From an uncultured bacterium (GTDB taxonomy: Bacteria; Desulfobacterota; Binatia; UBA1149; CAITLU01), in contig CAITLU010000013.1 in NCBI GenBank assembly GCA_903893315.1, forward strand, positions 1-64,000: 64,000 nt of DNA, read 5' to 3'. Under the pieces are notes generated by a model that searched no databases, was not told the origin of the DNA, and worked only from the letters and a program-made list of their open reading frames with translations. The translations under genes and the position numbers were made by a program. Numbering within the stretch: the first letter of the stretch is position 1; every line of letters begins with the position of its first letter. Below, piece after piece: positions 40,252 through 50,062 of this stretch.

Positions 40252-42033
40252 CTACCAGGCCTCGTCGTGGCAGGTGCCGTCGACGGTAAGCTCGAAGTCG
40301 AGGACGTGTCCGAGATTGAGGGAGCTTGCACCCGGCACTCCCTTGCCCTTGACGTTGACAACCCAGAAGTCACCGCGGGATGTCGATTTGTATTGCAGCT
40401 TCACCTGCCTCAGGCCGTCCAACGTTCCGTCGCCCTTCCAGCTGAACCGGTGACCCAGTGGTTTCGACTTCGCCCATCCGGGATCACCCGTGGGAATCTC
40501 GACGTGCACGGACGCCGCGCCATCCACCACGGAGAGTCCGAAACCGTTGCGCGGATCGAGAGCGGCGTAGTCGCCGACGGGATCGCCCAGCTCGGCCTTG
40601 TACGTGAAACGGGTAGAACCAGTGGCCAGAAGCAATCCGTAAAGATCCCCGCTCGAACAACCGGAGGCCGCGCAGTTGCAACTGCCGTTGCATTGGCCCG
40701 GACACGCCGCATCGGCGGTGCCGTCACACTCCTCGCCGCTCTCGACCACGTTGTTGCCGCACACCGGTGCCGGACAGGTGCAACCGACTTCGCATTGGCC
40801 CGGACAAGCGGCATCGGCGGTGCCGTCACACTCCTCGCCGCTCTCGACCACGTCATTGCCGCACACCGGCGCGCTTCCGCCGAACACCGTCGTCGTCACC
40901 TGATATTCGCCGCTGCCCGCAGTGCGCTTCACGAACACGGACCAGGTACCGGCCGCCGGAGATGCTAACTCGCAGGCACCGTACATGGTCGTGCCGTCGC
41001 TCTTGCAGTCGTAGTTCGAAGCGCTCGCCCCCGTTCCTTGCTTCACGAACAGATCCGGATTGAACGAGCCGTTGTCCGTGCCGTTCAGAGTGAAGCGCAC
41101 CAGCGAAGGCGTTCCCGTCAGCGTGACCTCGAAGGCGTCGTCGAGATTCCCGGAGCCGAGGCTGCCGGAATTCGAAGTCTGGGTAACGCCGGCATCGCCG
41201 ACGGCCGGAATGCCGCCACATGTCGACGTTGAGTCCGCGCCCAGCCGAGTCGTGATCCACGACGCGTTGTGGAACACCGACGCGTCGACGCTGTTGTCGG
41301 TAGGCAGACAGTTGTTGGAGGTTCCATAGGAAGTCACGCCCACTACTTCCGTGACGCCTGAGAAGTCCGCGAAGAGAGGACCGCCGGAATCGCCGTTGCA
41401 TGTGTTCGAATCGGTTCCTGGAGATCCGACCGGAGACTGGTAGTTCCAGCACACGAGCACGTCGTCCCCTTCGCCGCCGGTCACGCCCGTGTCGCAGTGA
41501 GCGGTCGAGACAAGACCGTAGCGCTTGATGCCGTAATCGTTCCCGCTTCCCGATGTCTGGCCGAAACCGGCGATGGTGCCGACGAGGCCCACGCCGATGG
41601 CCTGCAGGTTGTGCGTCGAGTTGAACTTCATCGGTTTGATGCCGGTGACAGGACTCGAAAGCTTGACGATGGCGACGTCGCGGCCTCCGCCGTTAGGATC
41701 GTAGCTCGGGTTATAGGTGACCGACGACACATGCGCGATACCGCCATGCTGCAGGTACACCCAATAATGCGAAGCGACGGCGTCATCGATCACGCAATGG
41801 GCGGCAGTCAGGAACGTCGAGCACCCGATCAGCGTGCCGCTGCAGGAAGTCGTCGCGTTCGCCGTCGTGATGTTTCCGCCCGTGCTCCAAAGCAGGGCTC
41901 CGGTGGTCGGGAAAGCCTGGCTCTTCAGGCCGTTGACGATCCTCTGGCCGGCCCCGGCTTCAGTCGCCGCCAACCCGAAACAAATCCCGATAGCCGCAAT
42001 TAGGCTCGCTGCGGCACTCCCTCGTCTCTTCAT
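40252..42033 (-). CDS. Secreted trypsin-like serine protease (S1) with Cys-rich units
   Basis: 593 residues. Signal peptide 1-28, then mature N terminus near RIVNG (residue 31), the usual S1 activation site. Catalytic triad H79 (TAAHC), D119 (RDVAIVKL), S216 (CNGDSGGPL). A PPC-like beta domain follows (about 290-385). Next are two near-identical Cys units, CGNDVVESGEECDG and CGNNVVESGEECDG (about 390-450). The C-terminal ~140 residues resemble the C-terminal domain of the neighbouring subtilase and also end in a GTC motif region. ATG 42033 follows GGGAGAGG. Confidence 0.92.
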   Translation of the reverse strand: MKRRGSAAASLIAAIGICFGLAATEAGAGQRIVNGLKSQAFPTTGALLWSTGGNITTANATTSCSGTLIGCSTFLTAAHCVIDDAVASHYWVYLQHGGIAHVSSVTYNPSYDPNGGGRDVAIVKLSSPVTGIKPMKFNSTHNLQAIGVGLVGTIAGFGQTSGSGNDYGIKRYGLVSTAHCDTGVTGGEGDDVLVCWNYQSPVGSPGTDSNTCNGDSGGPLFADFSGVTEVVGVTSYGTSNNCLPTDNSVDASVFHNASWITTRLGADSTSTCGGIPAVGDAGVTQTSNSGSLGSGNLDDAFEVTLTGTPSLVRFTLNGTDNGSFNPDLFVKQGTGASASNYDCKSDGTTMYGACELASPAAGTWSVFVKRTAGSGEYQVTTTVFGGSAPVCGNDVVESGEECDGTADAACPGQCEVGCTCPAPVCGNNVVESGEECDGTADAACPGQCNGSCNCAASGCSSGDLYGLLLATGSTRFTYKAELGDPVGDYAALDPRNGFGLSVVDGAASVHVEIPTGDPGWAKSKPLGHRFSWKGDGTLDGLRQVKLQYKSTSRGDFWVVNVKGKGVPGASSLNLGHVLDFELTVDGTCHDEAW

Positions 42034-42281
42034 CGCCCTCTCCCTTTCCCGGCGCGATCCGAATTGCGAAATCCTCGGCAGACGCCTCTAACTCTAACCT
42101 AATCCATTTTTGCTGGGTTTCGTCGTGTAGCACGGCACCACCCCGATAGGAAATGAAGCGGCGCGCGGAGTGAATGCAGAAATTACAGCCGTGGCCCTCC
42201 ACGCCGGAACACTGCGATTAACGAAGGTTGGCGAAGGCTGACGCCGAACAGCCGAGCACGAAGCGCGGCGTCAAACGTGAA

Positions 42282-45200
42282 TCACGGAAGTTTCGGCTTC
42301 ACGCATTTGAGCGACTCGCCGCCGGTCGCCATCTCGCATGTGCGCGTGCGCTCCAGGCAGGTGCCGCCCACACGCAGACGCACGAAAACCCTATTGTCGG
42401 CTGGTGTAGCGTCCACGTTCTTCGCCACCAGCTTGAAGCGCCAGCGCCCGGCCTTGAGTTGCAGGCTCACCTTGATCAGCCCCGGTGCGGGCGCGGAGTA
42501 CGCGAACTTCGTCCCGGCGCTGTTGCCCTTGAAACTTCCGGCGGGGATCACGACGTTCAGCGCCGCAACGCCGGGACCGCCTACCTGCACCGCAACTTCG
42601 TCGTTCTCGGGATCGAGCATGCGCCCGGTCAGATTGGCAAAGCCCTGGATGGTGAACTTGTCGTTGGCAGCGCCAGCCGGAATCTTCAGCGCCACTTTTT
42701 CCAGGATCGCGCGGAAGCTGCCGCTGCAGCCGTCGGCTCCCGGAGCGGTGGCCACGCCGGAGTTCAAGTTGCCGCTGCGATGACGGTCGCGAGCCAGCGT
42801 TGCCCACTGCACGCTGGTAGCGCCAGGGCCGTCGTACGGCGCGCTGGTGTGCCACGCGTAGAGTCGTCCTTCGCGCGTGACCGCAGCCACGTCGAGAAGT
42901 CCGTCACCGTCGATGTCGCCAGGCGCCGCCGAGCCGACCATCCACCCTCCAGTGAACTTGGGCCACCCTGCCGGTTCTCCGCCGGAGGCCGAGAACGCGT
43001 GCATTATATAGCCGCCGCTGCCTTCGAGAAGTTCGGCCACTCCGTCACCGTCAACGTCAGCCACCGACGGCGAGGCCAGGAACTGCATGTCCTCGACGAT
43101 CTGCGGGAAAGCCGGGATGGCTTTCCCGTCGAATGACCACGCCATCAACTGATGGTCGCCGGGTCCCTGCAAGGCAGGCGCCTGCGCGTCGAGCAACTGC
43201 CTGGTGCCGATGCTCGGCAACGCAAAGTCCACCCTGCCGTCACCGAGAAAATCGCCCGCCGCTCCGCCGCCGAGCAGACCGAACGTGAGCGGGAAATCGG
43301 CGCTGCCCGCGTCCGGGTTGGCCGACGCCGAAAGCTTCGGATTCATCACGCGGTACTTGCCCGAAAAAGATCCGAAGAAAGACTTGCCGTCACCTTGCAG
43401 CAGGTAGGCCGGGCCATTGCTGGCATTGACGAACACTTCGTCGTCGCCGTCGTCGTCGACGTCAGCCAATACCGACGCGGCGTTGATGCCGTGGCCGACG
43501 GTGGGCAACACGTCCTTGAGAAGCATGCCGATACGCACCGGCCATCCCGCCAGAAACGGGCCGCTCGGATTGGCCGCGACCGCAGGATCGCTCGCGCCCA
43601 GATGCGAAAGCGCGTACACGCGCCCGTTGGGAAGATCGAAGGACCCTTTCAGCACGTTGAACAGAGTGTCGCTCAAATAGAAGTTGGCTTCTTCGCCACG
43701 CACGTACTCTTCGTTTGAACCGAGCACTATTTCGAGTTTGCCGTCGCCGTCCAGATCGCCGACCGACGGCGAACTGAGCAGCTTGGTACCGATCGAACCG
43801 ACCGGCTCTCCACCGTCGAGCTTCCAACTCACCTGGTGATTCGTCGGATTCACGCTCGCCATGCGTTCCTGGTCGACGATCAGCACGGGAAAGCCCGAAA
43901 GCGTCGCGCCGTTGTACTTCCACGCATAGAGGTGGCGGTCGTGCGCAGCGACCAGGATTTCGAGTTTGCCGTCACCGTCGAGGTCCGCCAGCGTCGGCGC
44001 TGCAGTCACGGCGAAATCCAGACGATTGGCTTCGTTGCGGATCGACGGTGCCGAGTAGACATGATTGAGCGTGACCGGAAATCCCGGCACCGCGCTTCCA
44101 TCGGCGGCAAACGCGTACACAGAGCCGTCCATGTCTGCCGCAACAACTTCTTCCGAACCGTCGCCGTCGAGGTCGCCGACCGCCACCGGTGCGATGATCG
44201 CCGAATGGAAGTCGCTGCCGAGCGCAGCCGGTTGCAGCGACGGTGACGCCGTGACGAGCGGCAGCAAAGCGGTGTGGACCGGCCAACCGGACGGCTCCGA
44301 ACCGTCGGCGCGGAAGATGTGGACCTCGCCGGCCGCAGTACCGATGACGATGTCCTGGTGGCCGTCGCCGTCCATATCGTGAAGCACCGGAGCGGAGTCG
44401 CCCGACGCGCCGAGTTGCAGCGGAAAACCGTCCAGCAGCGTCGCGTCGTGATGCACGGTGACGTTGCGACGGGCCTCAGCGACATTGCCGAGCGTATCGA
44501 CGACGTCGACCCTGATTGTGATCGCATACGACTCGTCGAAGTCGTCTTCGTTGGTGCGGGGCAGCACCAGGCTGTCGAACGAACACTCGGTGCTGACCCC
44601 GGTGACGTCGAAGGTCGCGAGCAGGTCGTCTTCGATCGCGGTGCCGGCCAGAGGCATCGAAAACAGTTGGTGCCCGAAGGCTGCAAAATCCTCTTCGGCA
44701 GGATCGACGCCGCAGCCCCAGTCCACCGTGTAACTGGCGACGTTGGCGTGGCGCTTGGCGGCGGCGCTTCCGGTGATATTGACGACCGGGGTTATCGTCG
44801 GATCGATGTTGGTGAACCAGCCCGGTTCCACGATGTCGGCTTCGGGAGGAATGGTGCCAGCGCCGATCGCATCGAGAGCCGCGCGCACGTTGGCGCGCCC
44901 GTATCCGAAGTACTTGTCGTAGCCGGCCTGCGAGGGAAAGCGCGTCGAGGTGAGGCCGGGAATGAGTCCGGTCAGGAAAGAAGAGACCGTCAGCGAACGA
45001 TCCGCGTCCGAAAAGTCGATGTCGTCGGCCGTCATCATCAGCAGCTGATAGGCCTCGGTGGGAGACAACGGCTTGGTGCTACCGGGATACGCAGTGATCA
45101 CACCACGTTCGAGCTGATTTTTGGCGTGCGAGTAGATGAGCGCCATGATTCCGGCGGCGCGGCCGGTGGCTTCCGACGAACAGGAGTTGGAAGCGATCGC

Positions 45201-46277
45201 GACCTGGGCACGGCCGCCGTAGTTGGTGCAGCCGTTGAGCAGCAGGTTGGTGGGGTCTGTGACCAGTAACCCGTCTTCGCTACGCACTGAATTGGCCCAG
45301 AACGAGTGGTTGTAGAGAGACGGGAAATTGTGGTGATAGCTCTGCTCGTCGGCCGACGAAGCGATGATCGGAATCCCGCTCCGGTAGGCGTACTCCAGAG
45401 CCTGCTGCGCCATCGGTGTGTTGTCGAGCGCGCCGAGCGCTTCCGAAATGATCGTCGCACCCGCATCCACCGCGTAGGCCGCACCGGCGCCGAAGTCGTT
45501 TCCGTCGGCAACGAAACTGTCGCCGACCTTGACCGGAATGAACATCGCGTTGGGTGCGACACCCCACCCGCCGCCGTTGTTGACCTCACCGCTGAAGTCG
45601 CCGGTTACGCCGCTGCCGTGCCCGTAGCCGACGTCGTCGAACGGATCGTTGTCGCGTTCGAAGGCGTCCCAACCGCAGATATCGTCAACGTAACCGTTCC
45701 CGTCGTCGTCGACGCCGTCGCTGAAGAGCAGGATCAAGTCGCGCGGATCGACCATGCCGTTTCCGTCGACATCGCTCACCCGCGAGTCGGAAGCGTAGTC
45801 CTTGATGTTGAAAACACCGTCGTGATTGGCGTCGTAGTCGGGACTGCCCTGCGGCAGCGGCAGTTCGCCCGCGTTGAGCGCCGCCTTGTTCACGTTTTCG
45901 GCGGAGTAGATGATTCCCGAATCCAGGTGGGCGACAACGACGTCGGGACGACCGGTGCTGAGCTGCCAGGCGCGGTCGATGCTCATGCCGGCCACACCGC
46001 CCAGTTCCTCGGGAGTAGCGGGAAGCGACGGATCCACCAGCGAAGAGGCGCGGTAGTCGTAGGCGCCTACCTCACTCGGCAGCGTCGGCGGACTCGTGGT
46101 CGGCGTGAAGAGATAGGATTTGTAATCGCTCGGGTCGGGACAGGCGCCGCAGGAAGGATACGGAAACTCGGCGTGCGCTGCGGCGGCACCGAGGAGCACC
46201 ACCGCGGTGGCGGCCGCCAGCCGTGGCAACATCGAAACCGGACGGACGAGTCTGACGGTAGTGGCGACACGAAGCAT
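42282..46277 (-). CDS. Giant secreted subtilisin-like protease (S8) with FG-GAP/VCBS calcium repeats
   Basis: 1331 residues. ATG 46277 is chosen because GGGAGG lies upstream; the longer frame starts with GTG. Signal sequence within 1-40 (AAATAVVLLGAAAAHA). Subtilase domain about 90-480: Asp in VVVAHLDSGI, His in GYGHGSGVTG, Ser in CSSEATGRAAG. The oxyanion Asn region reads IASSADEQ, apparently Asp instead of Asn, and the usual GTSMAxP is altered. Three EF-hand/dockerin-like Asp loops lie inside the domain (DANHDG, DVDGNG, DDDGNG). About seven FG-GAP units (DMDGDG, DLDGDG and so on) follow from ~640 to 1190. A C-terminal beta-sandwich ends the protein. Probably secreted or surface-bound; protease activity needs testing. 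Confidence 0.88.
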   Translation of the reverse strand: MLRVATTVRLVRPVSMLPRLAAATAVVLLGAAAAHAEFPYPSCGACPDPSDYKSYLFTPTTSPPTLPSEVGAYDYRASSLVDPSLPATPEELGGVAGMSIDRAWQLSTGRPDVVVAHLDSGIIYSAENVNKAALNAGELPLPQGSPDYDANHDGVFNIKDYASDSRVSDVDGNGMVDPRDLILLFSDGVDDDGNGYVDDICGWDAFERDNDPFDDVGYGHGSGVTGDFSGEVNNGGGWGVAPNAMFIPVKVGDSFVADGNDFGAGAAYAVDAGATIISEALGALDNTPMAQQALEYAYRSGIPIIASSADEQSYHHNFPSLYNHSFWANSVRSEDGLLVTDPTNLLLNGCTNYGGRAQVAIASNSCSSEATGRAAGIMALIYSHAKNQLERGVITAYPGSTKPLSPTEAYQLLMMTADDIDFSDADRSLTVSSFLTGLIPGLTSTRFPSQAGYDKYFGYGRANVRAALDAIGAGTIPPEADIVEPGWFTNIDPTITPVVNITGSAAAKRHANVASYTVDWGCGVDPAEEDFAAFGHQLFSMPLAGTAIEDDLLATFDVTGVSTECSFDSLVLPRTNEDDFDESYAITIRVDVVDTLGNVAEARRNVTVHHDATLLDGFPLQLGASGDSAPVLHDMDGDGHQDIVIGTAAGEVHIFRADGSEPSGWPVHTALLPLVTASPSLQPAALGSDFHSAIIAPVAVGDLDGDGSEEVVAADMDGSVYAFAADGSAVPGFPVTLNHVYSAPSIRNEANRLDFAVTAAPTLADLDGDGKLEILVAAHDRHLYAWKYNGATLSGFPVLIVDQERMASVNPTNHQVSWKLDGGEPVGSIGTKLLSSPSVGDLDGDGKLEIVLGSNEEYVRGEEANFYLSDTLFNVLKGSFDLPNGRVYALSHLGASDPAVAANPSGPFLAGWPVRIGMLLKDVLPTVGHGINAASVLADVDDDGDDEVFVNASNGPAYLLQGDGKSFFGSFSGKYRVMNPKLSASANPDAGSADFPLTFGLLGGGAAGDFLGDGRVDFALPSIGTRQLLDAQAPALQGPGDHQLMAWSFDGKAIPAFPQIVEDMQFLASPSVADVDGDGVAELLEGSGGYIMHAFSASGGEPAGWPKFTGGWMVGSAAPGDIDGDGLLDVAAVTREGRLYAWHTSAPYDGPGATSVQWATLARDRHRSGNLNSGVATAPGADGCSGSFRAILEKVALKIPAGAANDKFTIQGFANLTGRMLDPENDEVAVQVGGPGVAALNVVIPAGSFKGNSAGTKFAYSAPAPGLIKVSLQLKAGRWRFKLVAKNVDATPADNRVFVRLRVGGTCLERTRTCEMATGGESLKCVKPKLP

Positions 46278-46537
46278 GGCGAGGACCTCCCGCGCCACGG
46301 GTTGCGCCTGTCAAAAAGGCTGGCCGGCGGCGTTCGAACCGTGCGGTAGTGAACGACCGTCGGGGCTACGTCAACCCCGGCGCTGCGCCGGGGGACGACA
46401 GAGAATGGGACATGAGAAAGGACGCTTGTCGTGATCGGCCGTCTGCCGGCGAGGACCGAAGGCATCGCCGGTCACGACTGCATTGGAACAGCAGTTTTTG
46501 TGCGGGATTGAGAGGTCGAGGCGTAACGCCGCGATCC

Positions 46538-46738
46538 TCAGGACATCTCGTCCATCCTGCCGTCTTCGGCCTTGTCCGCGCGAACGACCTTGGGTTCTTC
46601 CGGCTCGCGGACCGCCTTCTTGAAGTCCTTGATGGTCTTGCCCATCGCTCCACCCAGATCGCCGAGCTTGCTCGGTCCGAAAACGATCAGACAGATGACC
46701 ATGATTACCAGCAGATGAGAGGGCGCGAACAGATCCAT
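46538..46738 (-). CDS. tatA: Twin-arginine translocase subunit TatA/E
   Basis: 66 residues: N-terminal membrane helix (about 8-20, HLLVIMVICLIVFG), the hinge FGPSKLGDLG, an amphipathic helix (MGKTIKDFKKAV) and an acidic tail. It forms the pore of the Tat system. It stands alone, with no tatB or tatC beside it. It is relevant because the Rieske protein and five molybdoenzyme alpha subunits in this window carry twin-arginine signals. Confidence 0.95.
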   Translation of the reverse strand: MDLFAPSHLLVIMVICLIVFGPSKLGDLGGAMGKTIKDFKKAVREPEEPKVVRADKAEDGRMDEMS

Positions 46739-47019
46739 AGCATTCTCCTGAGCAGCACTGCACGTCGGCGGCCGACGCTACGCCGTGTGGACTCTCATTG
46801 CCAGAGCGACCTTCAGCCCCCGGGGCGACACCCCGCGCCGAATCGCCGCGGATTTCCGCGAACCGGGGGCCGCGCATCCCCCGTCGGCCCCGCCGGATCC
46901 GGCGAACTCCCCGATATTTCACGGTTGCGGCCGATTCTACCCCGGCAGACCGCGAACCCCGCGGCGCGCGATGGACACCTGCGACCCGGTCAGGTAGGCG
47001 TCCTCGGTGGTCGGCATCC

Positions 47020-48063
47020 ATGAGCAGAGGCGCTGACCGACCGGTCGAAATGCCGGGACACCGCTCGGACATCCCGACGCCTTCGCCGCGCCGTCTTCTC
47101 GTCACGATCGACACCGAAGGCGACAACCTGTGGGCGAATCCGCGCCGGATCACCACGCGCAACACGGCGTTCCTGCCGCGCTTTCAAGCCATCTGCGAGC
47201 GGTACGCGCTGGCTCCATCCTGGCTCGTCAATTACGAAATGGTCAGCGATCCGACATTCGTCGAATTCGGCCGCGACGTGCTGGCCAGGGCGGCTGGCGA
47301 AATCGGCTGCCACCCTCACGCCTGGAACACGCCGCCGATCCATCCGCTGACACGCGACGACTACGCTTTCACGCCTTATTTGACCGAGTATCCCGACTCG
47401 ATCATCGCCGCGAAACTCCGCACGCTCACCGATTTGCTGGAGTCGACCTTCGACCGGAAGGTGGTGAGCCACCGGGCGGGGCGCTGGGCATTCAACGACA
47501 GCTACGCCAAAGCACTCGTCGGCCTCGGATATCGCGTGGACTGCTCGGTTACGCCGGGGATCGACTGGCGCACGGTGCCCGGGAACCCCGCCGGCGATGG
47601 CGGAACCGACTACACAGATGCACTTCGAGGGGCCTATCGTTTGTCTGCGAAGTCGGACTCAGGCGCGATTCTCTGGGAACTGCCGATGACGATCCGACCT
47701 GCGGGCAGGAGCGTTGCAGCGACGATCCGGCGAGCGCTGCGCACGATCACACCGGCGCGCAAGATCTGGAACCGGCTATATCCGGCAGTGCGATGGCTGC
47801 GCCCGCGACCGGGCAACCGAAACGACATGCTTCGGTTGCTGCAAGACGTGGCCGTCGAAGGTGCCCCCTACGCCGAGTTCATGCTGCATTCTTCGGAGTT
47901 GATGCCCGGCGGCAGTCCGACATTTCGCGACGAGCGAGCGATCGACCTGCTGTACGACGACCTCGAAGCGTTGTTCGAGCAGGCCCGATCACTGGGTTAT
48001 CTCGGCGTCACGCTGCAAGCCTACGCCGACGAACTCGACCGCTCCGTGACTTCCACGGCCTGA
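47020..48063 (+). CDS. Polysaccharide deacetylase-like protein (WalW type)
   Basis: 347 residues. ATG 47020 is taken as start because family similarity begins shortly after it; a long upstream open frame is of low-complexity Arg/Pro type and rejected. The NodB-like pattern appears as LLVTIDTEGDN (metal/catalytic Asp), EIGCHPHAWNTPP (metal His pair), and SHRAGRW (a further active-site Arg/Gly motif). The C-terminal part has AEFMLHSSELMPGG. Such enzymes remove acetyl groups from sugars. No signal peptide is obvious and no sugar genes adjoin it. Confidence 0.82.
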   Translation: MSRGADRPVEMPGHRSDIPTPSPRRLLVTIDTEGDNLWANPRRITTRNTAFLPRFQAICERYALAPSWLVNYEMVSDPTFVEFGRDVLARAAGEIGCHPHAWNTPPIHPLTRDDYAFTPYLTEYPDSIIAAKLRTLTDLLESTFDRKVVSHRAGRWAFNDSYAKALVGLGYRVDCSVTPGIDWRTVPGNPAGDGGTDYTDALRGAYRLSAKSDSGAILWELPMTIRPAGRSVAATIRRALRTITPARKIWNRLYPAVRWLRPRPGNRNDMLRLLQDVAVEGAPYAEFMLHSSELMPGGSPTFRDERAIDLLYDDLEALFEQARSLGYLGVTLQAYADELDRSVTSTA

Positions 48064-48205
48064 CACCTGCGCGAAGCGCCGCCGTATGCGTTGCGCAGTA
48101 CGGTGCAGAGCTGCCTGCTGCCCCTGGATTTCGCTTACCGGCTGATCGTAACGAGAATCATCTCGACTTGTCGCGCCGCGTGTTCGCCGTGGCGGGCGCG
48201 GCCCT

Positions 48206-48946
48206 TCACGACGCCTTCGCGAGCAGCCGGGTCGGCAATATTTTCAGCAATAGCGCGACCAGAGTCCACGGCACCACCGGCACGTAGCGGAAGCCGACCT
48301 GCTTCTCGATCATCGCGATCATGATTTCGGTACCCTTCTCCGCCGAGACCAGGAAAGGTCGGCTCGGCAGATTGCGATTGATGGCGGTGTCGATGAAACC
48401 CGGCGCGAGGTCGGTGACGCGAATCGCGGTCCCAAACACGTCCGCGCGAACCGATTCGAGATAGCGAGTCACCCCTGACTTGCTGGCCGAATAGGCGCTC
48501 TGCGTGGGAAGCCCGCGCACGCCGGATACCGAACTGATCCCGACAATGTGGCCGTGGCCCTGCTTGCGAAACAGTTCAACCGCCGCTTCGATCGTCGCCA
48601 TCGCGCCGAGCAGATTGGTGTCGATCACGCGCCGGGCGGCCTCGAAAGAGCCGCGTCCGGCCGGAGTCGCGGTGGCGATGCCGGAGTTGGCGATGACGAT
48701 GTCGAGTCCTCCGAGTTCCGCCGCGGCTTCGCCCATCACGCGAGGCACCGAGTCATAGTCGGTCACGTCGAGCGTGTAGACCACGACTTTGGCGGCGCCG
48801 CTGCGCCGCAGTTCCTCGGCAAGCACCTCGAGTTTGTCGCGGCTGCGCGCCGCCAGCGCCAGCGAATAGCCGCGCTTGGCGAACCCTCGCGCCATCCCTT
48901 CGCCAAGACCCGCGGACGCACCTGTGAGAAAAATCGACTTCGCCAT
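48206..48946 (-). CDS. Short-chain dehydrogenase/reductase (SDR)
   Basis: 246 residues, classical SDR. The nucleotide-binding motif is TGASAGLGEGMA; NAG appears as IANSGIA; the catalytic Ser is in ISSVSG and YxxxK in YSASK. ATG 48946 follows GAGGAG. The C-terminal ~40 residues are hydrophobic (VPVVPWTLVALLLKILP), suggesting membrane association as in some lipid-acting SDRs. Substrate unknown. Confidence 0.92.
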   Translation of the reverse strand: MAKSIFLTGASAGLGEGMARGFAKRGYSLALAARSRDKLEVLAEELRRSGAAKVVVYTLDVTDYDSVPRVMGEAAAELGGLDIVIANSGIATATPAGRGSFEAARRVIDTNLLGAMATIEAAVELFRKQGHGHIVGISSVSGVRGLPTQSAYSASKSGVTRYLESVRADVFGTAIRVTDLAPGFIDTAINRNLPSRPFLVSAEKGTEIMIAMIEKQVGFRYVPVVPWTLVALLLKILPTRLLAKAS

Positions 48947-49288
48947 GTTGCTCCTCTTGTTCGCCGGGCTGCCTCGGTACGCTGACCGCGCAAGCCGCCG
49001 TCGCTTTGCTGTCACCTGATACAGGATCGCCGTCCCCGCCGACAATCGCTCGACACCGATGCCTTGGGCGAATGCATCGTGGCCGCCGCGCCCGCTCACG
49101 GCGCCGTGCCGCCGCGCAACACCCCGCCGCCGGCACCTCACGCCCGCTGCGCACCACGAGCCGGCTTCACCATTGGGCTCACCGCCGCTCTTGCCTTATG
49201 GTCGCGACGACTTCGGCGCGGCCATGCCGGGGAGCTGCCGGGCCGCAACGCAGCACCCGGCGGCAGCGCCCCGACACAGGAGACCCTC
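48947..49288. other. Divergent promoter region
   Basis: About 340 bp between the SDR gene (minus) and the NYN-domain gene (plus). It is very GC-rich, with no recognised gene or repeat. Ribosome binding sites for both flanking genes lie at its ends (GAGGAG and AGGAGA). Confidence 0.45.
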
Positions 49289-50062
49289 ATGGCAGACGAA
49301 ACCCTGATCGCCGTCTTCGTCGACTTCGAGAACCTCGCCATCGGTGCTCGCGACCTGCACAGCGAAGAGTTCCGCATCGACCTCGTGCTCAAGCGCCTGC
49401 TCGAAAAAGGCCGCATCGTTTTCAAACGCGCCTACTGTGACTGGAATCGTTACCGCGGCGCGGTGCGCGAGTTCCATTCTCAGGGCATCGAGATGATCGA
49501 CATCCCGCAAAACAAGATGAGCGGCAAGAACTCCGCCGACATCCGCATGGTCGTCGACGCCCTCGACCTCTGCTACGCCAAGAGCCACATCGACGCGTTC
49601 GCATTGCTGTCGGGCGACAGCGACTTCTCGCCGCTGGTCTCGAAGCTCAAGGAGAACAACAAACGAGTCATCGGCTGCGGCGTAAAGGCCTCGACTTCGG
49701 AGCTGCTGGTGTCGAGTTGCGACGAGTTCCTCTACTACGACGACTTGGTGCGTTCGGCCGAAAAGAAAAAGGCCCCGCCGCGGCCGGCCAGCGCGCGTAC
49801 GCCGAAAGAGGCCAAGCAGGACGTCAAACAAGAAGCGATCGACATGCTGGTCGCCATCGTCTCGTCGCTCGAAGAAGATTACGACCCGGTGTGGGGATCT
49901 CTGGTCAAGCAGACGCTGCGGCGCGTCCACCCTGATTTTCGCGAGGAACGCTACGGCTACCAGGGCTTCGTGGAGCTGCTCAAAGATGCCGAGACTCGCG
50001 GCCTGGTCGCGCTCGATTACGATCAGGCGCGCGGCAACTACAAGATTCGCGGCAAAGGCTGA
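49289..50062 (+). CDS. NYN-domain (PIN-like) nuclease protein with OST-HTH/LOTUS-like C-terminal domain
   Basis: 257 residues. Residues 5-150 form the NYN/LabA fold: conserved acidic residues in VFVDFENLA (D12), KNSADIRMVVDALD and LLSGDSDFSPLV. These would bind Mg for RNA cleavage. After a charged linker (KKKAPPRPASARTPKE), residues ~180-255 look like an OST-HTH/LOTUS domain (WGSLVKQTLRRVHPDF...YGYQGFVELLKDAETRG). ATG 49289 follows AGGAGA. The 3' end overlaps the convergent oxidoreductase gene by 25 nt. Role is probably RNA processing; partners unknown. Confidence 0.9.
   Translation: MADETLIAVFVDFENLAIGARDLHSEEFRIDLVLKRLLEKGRIVFKRAYCDWNRYRGAVREFHSQGIEMIDIPQNKMSGKNSADIRMVVDALDLCYAKSHIDAFALLSGDSDFSPLVSKLKENNKRVIGCGVKASTSELLVSSCDEFLYYDDLVRSAEKKKAPPRPASARTPKEAKQDVKQEAIDMLVAIVSSLEEDYDPVWGSLVKQTLRRVHPDFREERYGYQGFVELLKDAETRGLVALDYDQARGNYKIRGKG

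Noticed and set aside
46330-46352. Sequence resembling the TetR operator (ACCGTGCGGTAGTGAAC) upstream of the subtilase
   Set aside because: The orientation is wrong for the subtilase gene, the hexamer is TAGTGA, and the palindrome arms do not match. Probably chance.
46798-47019. N-terminal extension of the polysaccharide deacetylase frame
   Set aside because: Arg/Pro-rich translation with no similarity features; a better start is ATG 47020.
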